From: Anisakis pegreffii
Taxonomy: Eukaryota; Nematoda; Chromadorea; Rhabditida; Anisakidae
Direction: 5' to 3'
Assembly: GCA_035041965.1 (NCBI GenBank)
Contig: JAPYMA010000618.1
Location: 186,001-250,000, forward strand
DNA length: 64,000 nucleotides
A program made the translations under genes and the position numbers. This document shows positions 56,854-64,000 of the stretch, piece by piece (the stretch's first letter is position 1; each line of letters opens with the position of its first letter). Under the pieces are notes generated by a model that did no database searches, was not told the DNA's origin, and worked only from the letters and a program-made list of their open reading frames with translations.

Positions 56854-59800
56854 GACTGTTTGTGTGCGGTGTTTCTTTCAAGATTAACGGTGAGAGGGAA
56901 GTGGAGAGTGGATCCTGAAAAGTACGAAATAAATGACATTAGAACATCATATAAGTCGTCAACGTAGCACACTCGCTTTCATTCTAAATGTTATCGTTGC
57001 TAAGGAGAAGTACTCGATAATTCATGCGAAAAGGGCATGAAATAAAAAAATAATCGAGTGTTTTGCTGCATGAACGAAGTTCGTTCGAAAGTTCTTCTGA
57101 GAAAGCGAAAATATTTTTTTTTGTTGAAGTATCTTATAGTGCACTAGTTCACTCAATTTTCTCTTCTTCACGAATATTTGCCGTCAGAATGACCTTTTAA
57201 TGCCAATGCTGAGAGATTCAGTTGTTTCATCACGCATTCGAACTTCACAATTAGAAAGCAATAAGAAAACATGCACTTCAAGCAAACATTTGCATGACGA
57301 ATCAATTGTAGCGAGTAAAAGTTCAATTCATAAACATAAAGTTCTAATGTGAAGGCAACGAGAACGTTGAGGTTTCTTTGCTCGATAAGATAATCGAATC
57401 AGACTATCTGAAAATACGTACAACAAGAATAACCAAAGTCAGAAACCAGTCATCTCGGTTATTCTGAAACATAAATGCTAACTTCGCTGACAATGAGCAT
57501 AAAATCAGCAATGGATTCATTGAAACCGATGAATTTTGATCGAAAAGGCATCCGTTTCGTTCAGGAAATGCTCGCACAAGGATGAAAAGTTCAATGTACA
57601 TGCTGGCTGATGATTAAGGGACGACCGGTAGCAAAGAAGAACTGTTTTGTGTGATGAATGCACATGATTGCAATGATGTGTGAAGGTAGACTACTGGAAA
57701 TTGAGTATTCTCGACGAGTTTAAATAGGGACGATGGACTGACGAAATTTGGTTTTACATTTTTTATGAGCAGTAATATTCGCCGAATACTAGAATCAAGA
57801 TACAAGTCTCACATCAAATCAGCAAAATCATCAAACAAACTTGTTGTGACATTCTCGACTGCCATAGGGGAACGAAAACAGTGATCTAGACTGCACTTTT
57901 TGTCAATTTTGCATTTTTGAGAACGTTATCGTTTTTCGTCTCCGTTTCACCGATGTTCACCAAAACATGACGACGATCTTTGCGAACGCCATTAATTTTC
58001 CACAAAAACTCGATAGAATTGAACGGTGTGCGTGTAATAAAGCAGAATTTCCAGGAAATCATTGACTCAATGCCTAATATCACATCGGCTGTATTCCGAG
58101 CATCAATTGTCAGTTAGTCTCATGATTAGTTGACTCAACTAGTTAGGTGAAAATTCCTTATTCTAATGACCTATCTGGAAAGAGCATTCTTTCGCCTTTG
58201 AAAGTCACACTATTGCACGTCATTCGTTGCTTATTCGATAATATACTGCAAATGAAGATACACTGAACAAGTTAGTGGATGGGAAAAAGTTGGCAGTGGT
58301 AATTGTTGATTGTTGAGAAAATTCAAAGAGGTTAAGTGGAATCAAAACGGCATCTACTCGCTACATTGTGATCTTGCAAAAAAGCATCAGAGTTTTTAGG
58401 AAGCTTCAGATAGATATACGAAGGAGCTTGTACTCTTGAGAATGAGATTGTGCTTATCTCATGGCTCCAAAATTAGTTCATGTTTTCTCTTAAAGGGCAG
58501 TTTATTCGCCGCGAAAATGATCATTTTCCATCTTGAGCTTACGATCAAATTCAATTTTATCTCTTGACCGTAGATTTCCCAATAACTACACGGGATTCGT
58601 TTGAGCGCAAACGAATCCTGTGCATTCATTGACACAAATTCCGGAAGTTCAATGGTGTCACATGCCGATTCAAAACGACCCTGTTCGATGAAAGAAGGAA
58701 GGACGCTGTGAATGGCATTGAGTTATTAGTTCCTTTCCTCTTGCGAAGTTAATGAGCGCATGTCGAAACAGCTGTTATCAATGGATTGGAAATGAAGTGA
58801 ACACATCGACATAAGCAGATCGATTTGATGGATCAGTTTAGTGCGCTTTCAGGATGCAACTAAACATCAAGCAATGACTAGCCAGGAACATCGATGCTAT
58901 GAAGAGAGAGTATAGACTTTAGGTATATATTCTGAATATGCTTGTGGACCAAGAAAATGTCTTATCAATACGAAAAATTGTTTGAGTGCTTCTCGATGTA
59001 GTTCAATTGAAAACTAATATTCACTTCCGAGGATTGGAAAACTAATCAACTGATTAGTTTTCCAATCCTCGGAAGTGATCTTTGCGTCGAAAAAGTTCTC
59101 TTACATTCCAGGAAACAGTAAAAAACTAAGCGAAATTAAACAGAATGAGCGAAATTAAACTAAACAGCAAAATTGCTAGCTGTATTCCAAAGAGAACTAG
59201 GATGGAACTGCTAAATTAGGAACTTATATCGCGATTTTTCGCGCAACTAATTGGCCGTCATCTTGTCAATCTCCTTGTCACGAATGCTTCAATGGAATCG
59301 CCTGAGTTGTTGCACGTTTCCATCGTCAAATCCATCTAAAAAATCTCGCATTCCCCAAAACTCAACGTGGATTCCCTATCAAAGCGCAGACACACATCGT
59401 TTCAGCAGATTCACTTACGTTCGTTAATTGTGAATTTAATATTGGCTTGCCTGAAAAATCGCATAGTGTGACTCCGCCTTAAAGCCACACCATCTGCATA
59501 CACATCCTATAAATATGCATCCTGAAAAGAGCAGCTCGTTGCCGAGGTATCACTCTACATAATCAGTAATTTTACGAGTGATGAACAGTTAATAGTCTCT
59601 GAGGTCCACCTATCTTCTAGAATCCTTTCCACAATCCTCAGATAGTTCCCTTCCTTTCAATAGGTCACGATAGGTAGTTCAGTTCGAACATCTTGCAGAT
59701 AATGTGCTCACAACTATAGATCAGATTTGAGGTCAGAAGCGATCACTGCACTCTCAGGAATTCTTGTATTAGATATGAGAACGTTTTCAAAAATTAAATA

Positions 59801-60575
59801 CGGCACTTTTGGTTTGGTGCTCATAGTATCTGAGGTTATAATTCAAGAAACCATCCTGTTTCTTCAAGAGCACCTATTATCAAATGACAGTTGACAACTT
59901 ACCTGACTATTCATAGCCTTTCTCGTCTTATCAGTAGTCTTGGAGAAGTGCGTTCAAAAGTAATTTTGACAGTAATTCAAACATTTTTTGCTTCAGTATC
60001 CTGGAATGCATATTTTCCTTTTCTCAGTTATTATCAGTATTCTGTCAACTTCAGCGAATGCCTACAGTCCATCATCCTCACACCATATTCGTCGAAGAAG
60101 GTATCAGTTAGTTTTATTACCAAATGACCAGTTTGCTCAGATGCTGTGATAAATTCGGATTTGATTTCGAACTGATGTGGCTTATGAGAAGAGAAATATG
60201 CGATTCATTATCCAAAATGAACATATCACGTTGAGATCTTTGAGTATTGTAACAGCAAGGTGCGAGAACATAAATGCTTTCGAGCTAGAAAATCCTCATT
60301 GCGAATTTTTTCCTGACAAATGAACGAAATTAGCGTGAAATCACGATTGTGCGTGTATCGTTAATGCCATTAAAATTAGACAAACTTGCTCAATGCCATT
60401 TCATTTGATTGTGATATGTACAATTCTAACGGTATTATTTGTTTAGCAGCTAGGTCTTGTTGTGCTTTATTTTTAGCAAATTGAAAGAATGGTTTTTGAA
60501 AGAAGAAAAGTTTGATTTGTTTTTGTGATGAGCAATGATTGGATTTGTAAATAATGCTGATTGAAGCGTTTGCAG
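56854..60575. other. Gene-poor stretch with one perfect palindrome
   Basis: About 3.7 kb without a supported gene. Minus-strand open frames at 57404-57601, 57614-57805 and 57886-58083 lack context, although the last reads plausibly from an internal Met (MISWKFCFITRT). Holds the 58-bp palindrome at 59021-59078. Confidence 0.4.
59021..59078. repeat. Perfect palindrome, 28-bp arms with 2-nt centre
   Basis: TCACTTCCGAGGATTGGAAA begins the left arm and its exact reverse complement ends the right arm; only AC separates the arms. The RNA or single strand would form a 28-bp hairpin. Flanks do not continue the symmetry. Confidence 0.95.
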
Positions 60576-60915
60576 GCTCTCAGCCATACATCACCCGAAA
60601 ATTGATGCCGGCTTTGTGAAACTTATAGATCTTCGGATGAGCGCTCCCAAGAAAGACAACGATCAAGAGAATATACTGCGATCATCCGATATTACTAAAC
60701 CTTTGGAAATGGCGCAAATTGATCGTTCAGAAAACATTTCCATGTACGACGTAGAATTACTTCCAAGCAGTGCTATACCAGTTAGCAACTCATCACAACT
60801 GTCAGCAATGCCGGCAACCGAAACAATAACGACGACAACTGCTCACCGACACAGAGTTCATCGTCGTAAGAAACATGACCAAGCAAAGGATTGCCTACTT
60901 GTGATCAACTTGTGA
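60576..60915 (+). CDS. 3' coding exon of an unidentified gene (or 92-aa protein from the internal Met)
   Basis: A GTTTGCAG acceptor at 60575 opens a phase-2 exon that stays open to TGA at 60915. It begins LSAIHHPKIDAGFVKLIDLR and continues from the first ATG (60637) as MSAPKKDNDQENILRSS, then Ser/Thr-rich sequence and a basic cluster (HRHRVHRRKKHDQ). If the acceptor is used for trans-splicing, translation would start at 60637. Upstream exons were not found. A possible AATAAA lies at 61425-61430, about 500 bp downstream. Confidence 0.45.
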
Positions 60916-63369
60916 AAGCAATCATTTGATCCGCGATATTTTTATAATATTGACCAGGACAAATTCTCATGGTGGTTCCAGTTCAGCATTATCCGGAATT
61001 CAGTTTAACAACACAAATCAATATGGGTTTTACAAAGTTTTTCAACAAAGCTGACTGATGGACAGGAATGACACTCTAGAATCAGTCTTGTCTGGAACCG
61101 CTCTCGAGAACACTTCAATATTCATACTTCATTTGTCCATGCTCTACGCCCTGACTGCAGATCCGTTTCGAGTTTTATTTTGTTGTGTATTATTGAAAAA
61201 AGAGTCGGATAATCACCGATCACTGCTTTTTTGAGAAGAAGATTTATCGTAACTTAATTGAGACAACGAAAGTTGAATGGTTGGGTTTGATGTCATTGTA
61301 CTCTTCCATTGTAACTTATTCAGTGCTCAATGCGTTCACCAGGCTTATTTGCTATGTTTCTTGATCTGTGTAATGAAACAATTCCGATCAGCACATTTTC
61401 TCTCTAATGTTTTTGTGCACTGTCAATAAAAGTTTGCTGGTTCCACATCTCGTGACCGATCTCTTACATAGGTTCTGAGTTTTCCTAAGGTGGACAAGCA
61501 ATAATCTGGAAATCATTGAAGTTCATCAACTTGTAGAAATCATCTCTAACACGTAACGTACGAAACAAATTGAAAGTGCATCAACTCGTATAAATCTCGA
61601 AGTTGACACAGTACATCGAATGCTCTAAAAGTGTTCCTCTCACGCAGAAAATTCCCACTTCTCGTAATTGGAATGAACCGATAAAGTGACATAACGAGAA
61701 AATTCAATGATGTCATTGAATTCTCAACATCTTATCAATTCAGTGGGGATTTAGGGACGAGAGACACAAACAGCATCGATAGAATGACTGACAGAAATAA
61801 TTGCTGGAAGGTGAATACTTTTAATTAGCATGCTTACTCTTAGTGCTCGTAATACATATTTGTGATTAGCATTCAAAAAATGTACTTGGATATAAAAAAC
61901 GGTGAAAGTTAAGACTGATTTCTATTGGTTCATAACTATTTGTCGGCAATTTCCTTCTGAATTCATCATTTTGGTGGCTTTTTTTCCCGTCTCTTGCGTC
62001 GAATGGCACTTCTTGTCAACACTTCTTTCAGTAAATGTCACGAGCCAATAAAGGTCACCGACCGTTAAAATTTGTAGCTACGACGTTTTGTAGCGAATAA
62101 ATTGTCGTTCACTGATGAAATTCTAATCGCCAATCTCATTTCCCTCATCATTCCATTTGTAAAACTCCAATGGTGTTCACAGTCATTGCTTGATTTCAAG
62201 ATAATGCGCTAGTCGAATACAACTACAAAACGGTACGCAAGACAAGATGAAGAAGACGTTCGATCGACAAATTATAGATTGGAGCTCACATAAAGCATGA
62301 AACAATCTACATGGACGCTTTTGGTTAAGTTTACTGGCGCATTCAGCCCATAGGATCATTTGCAGAAGATTGTCGATGCTTTGTTCACTGCTTTGGAATA
62401 TCTGTCGCCGTTATTGAGTTCAATTTGAATAGTATGGCGGTGAGTGTTTTAGACGTTTCAGTAGAAATCCGGTGAATAAGTTGGAAATCATTTTGGGAAT
62501 GTGAAATTATTCACATAGAACAATTATGGTGATAGATTGAAATTTTCCTCTCAACTGCCACGATCGCTTGCATTTTCTCATCAATGTGAATGCTACAAAA
62601 ACACCCTCGTTGTTCCTATGAATTTCCTAACAACGTTCATTTTCATGCGTCAAAACGCGAAAAATTGGACAAGTTAATAATAAACGCGATTGCAACAATC
62701 CGCTCTTATTAGGATCGATTTTAGTGGCTGGAAACACTATTAACACAGAGAATATTTTATTGAAAACATATCGAGATCACGCAAGTAATACTCGTAATAA
62801 CAGTTTGATTCCTGGATCTGTATGCATGATTCAAATCAATCAGCCTTCTCAAAACATTCCACTGAAAAGCGATATTTGAGTCAGAAATCAGTCCGATTTG
62901 CTAAGTTCATATTTTTTGGTCATATTATCGATAGCCGTATTGAAACTTTAGAAATTACGAGATAAAGTGTGACGTGTACTGAGATATTTTGATGAAAAGG
63001 ATCAGGCGTGAAGCGTTGTTGTGCGAAATGATCACGATGTTAGATCATTCCATTTAATTTCCAATTGCTTATAAATGCTAAATGCAACAAATCTGCTGAA
63101 ATCGATCTATAATTTGCAACATGCCTTGACGACATCAATTGAAACATCGAAAACAATTACTAGTCAATTAGAAATTAAAAGGTAACTTAAGACATTGTTA
63201 TGCGACTGTTTTGAAGGTGAATGCTTATGCATTGAAAACGCTCATCAGCTTGAGCATTCCTAAGGAGTGATTTCAATTTGAAGGGTGAGAAAATATTTCT
63301 GGTCCTTTCAGGAAAAAAATCGGAGAAAGATCGCAAAAATCACAATCCAATCAAATTTGTGCTGAAAGC
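60916..63369. other. Gene-poor stretch, nothing recognised
   Basis: No supported coding exon. Contains the AATAAA at 61425-61430. Otherwise AT-rich without clear repeats. Confidence 0.4.
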
Positions 63370-63610
63370 CTAGTGCCAGTGCCATCCTATCTTCAACCAA
63401 TCACGAAGTTTCGGCTTCACATAAGTTCGGAACGATCGGCCAGCCAGTGATTCGTTTCTTCTGTGACCTTTGTCATTGAAGAGGACGACGAACTCTCGTC
63501 GACCCGGAGCATCGTCATGGTTTGAGACAAAAAGCGGTGATTTACCAGCAATGGGCGCTTGAACAGCTGCAGTCTTTGCAACGGTTGGTGCAGAGAACGG
63601 TAATGAATAT
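63370..63610 (-). CDS. Terminal exon of an unidentified minus-strand gene
   Basis: The exon starts after a TTTGCAG acceptor at 63611 (phase 2) and ends in TAG at 63370. It encodes about 80 residues: Ala/Pro-rich at first (SAPTVAKTAAVQAPIAG), then REFVVLFNDKGHRRNES and a basic aromatic end (RDWLKIGWHWH). No family is recognised. The upstream exons must lie beyond 63611, perhaps past the window edge; 63611-64000 shows no exon I can join. Confidence 0.5.
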
Positions 63611-64000
63611 CTGCAAAGAAAGACCCATTTCGAAGTACTCAAACGCATTTGTTTTCACGGTTCTATGCGATGGAATCACTGGCTGAAGTAATAAATGGTA
63701 GCGGTGTCATTCGTAACGTATGAACGAATGCATAAATTATTCACCTAAGCATAGCTGAGTTTTCCGAGAATTTGCATAAAAATAATCCGTTTTCACTGTT
63801 TCGCAATATCTGACAAATTGCAAAATATTGCGAAGCAGCGGAATTTGACAAAGTATTACAAATGAGGATTTATAATCGAAAATCACCTGTTTATTTGGAA
63901 TGCGCCAAAAGTGGTATCGCTGAGAGTGTTGATGCAAAGGAACAAAAAGATTGACGTGGCTATTGCAGTCATGAGCACAAATTCTGGAAGATTTTGTGAT

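Noticed and set aside
57886..58083. Minus-strand 65-codon frame
   Set aside because: Plausible composition near its end, but no splice acceptor, no family and no neighbour that would support it.

Overview
The window is eukaryotic and reads as nematode nuclear DNA. Genes are split into many short exons by mostly small AT-rich introns with TTTCAG-type acceptors, and several starts lie just after an isolated TTTCAG that could be a trans-splice site. Three genes look like the SXP/RAL-2 (DUF148) secreted family, which is known only from nematodes and is best known from parasitic ones. The species cannot be named from the sequence. Exon joins were worked out by hand from splice motifs and reading phase. 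They are models, not transcript-supported structures.

Layout. 1-14 kb holds small genes I do not recognise: a minus-strand multi-exon gene (1810-4041), a foldback element (4261-4670), a minus-strand gene with an Arg/Ser-rich tail (4814-6212), a compact divergent pair (8431-8685 minus, 8781-9397 plus), and a second plus-strand gene (13070-14209) sharing a core exon with the 8781 gene. 15-25 kb is a secreted/extracellular-type cluster: a small secreted von Willebrand A (VWA) protein, an SXP/RAL-2 gene with two tiny upstream minus-strand genes, a second SXP/RAL-2 gene on the plus strand, and a larger gene with a 399-residue disordered exon followed by a VWA domain. A second copy of the foldback element lies at 25.8-26.2 kb.

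26-33 kb is housekeeping: a complete model for TRMT10C/MRPP1 (mitochondrial tRNA m1R9 methyltransferase and RNase P subunit) with a mitochondrial-type presequence, a tRNA-Phe(GAA) gene, and ROMO1 (inner-membrane protein). 34.5-44.6 kb is one very large gene for a secreted protein of about 3080 residues: signal peptide, 26 tandem 45-residue charged repeats, three 65-residue repeats, a Ser/Thr-rich mucin-like region and a C-terminal Sushi/CCP module. Just downstream is a satellite array of a 399-bp unit (about 7.3 copies), itself a dimer of two diverged monomers.

48-64 kb is gene-poor. It contains a single-pass membrane protein gene (53046-54510), a third SXP/RAL-2 gene (minus, 55582-56853), a perfect 28-bp-arm palindrome at 59.0 kb, a 3' exon of an unidentified gene at 60.6-60.9 kb, and the last exon of a minus-strand gene running toward the right edge. 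The parts most worth following are the giant repeat protein, the satellite, the paralogous pair sharing an 87-nt exon, and the two VWA genes.
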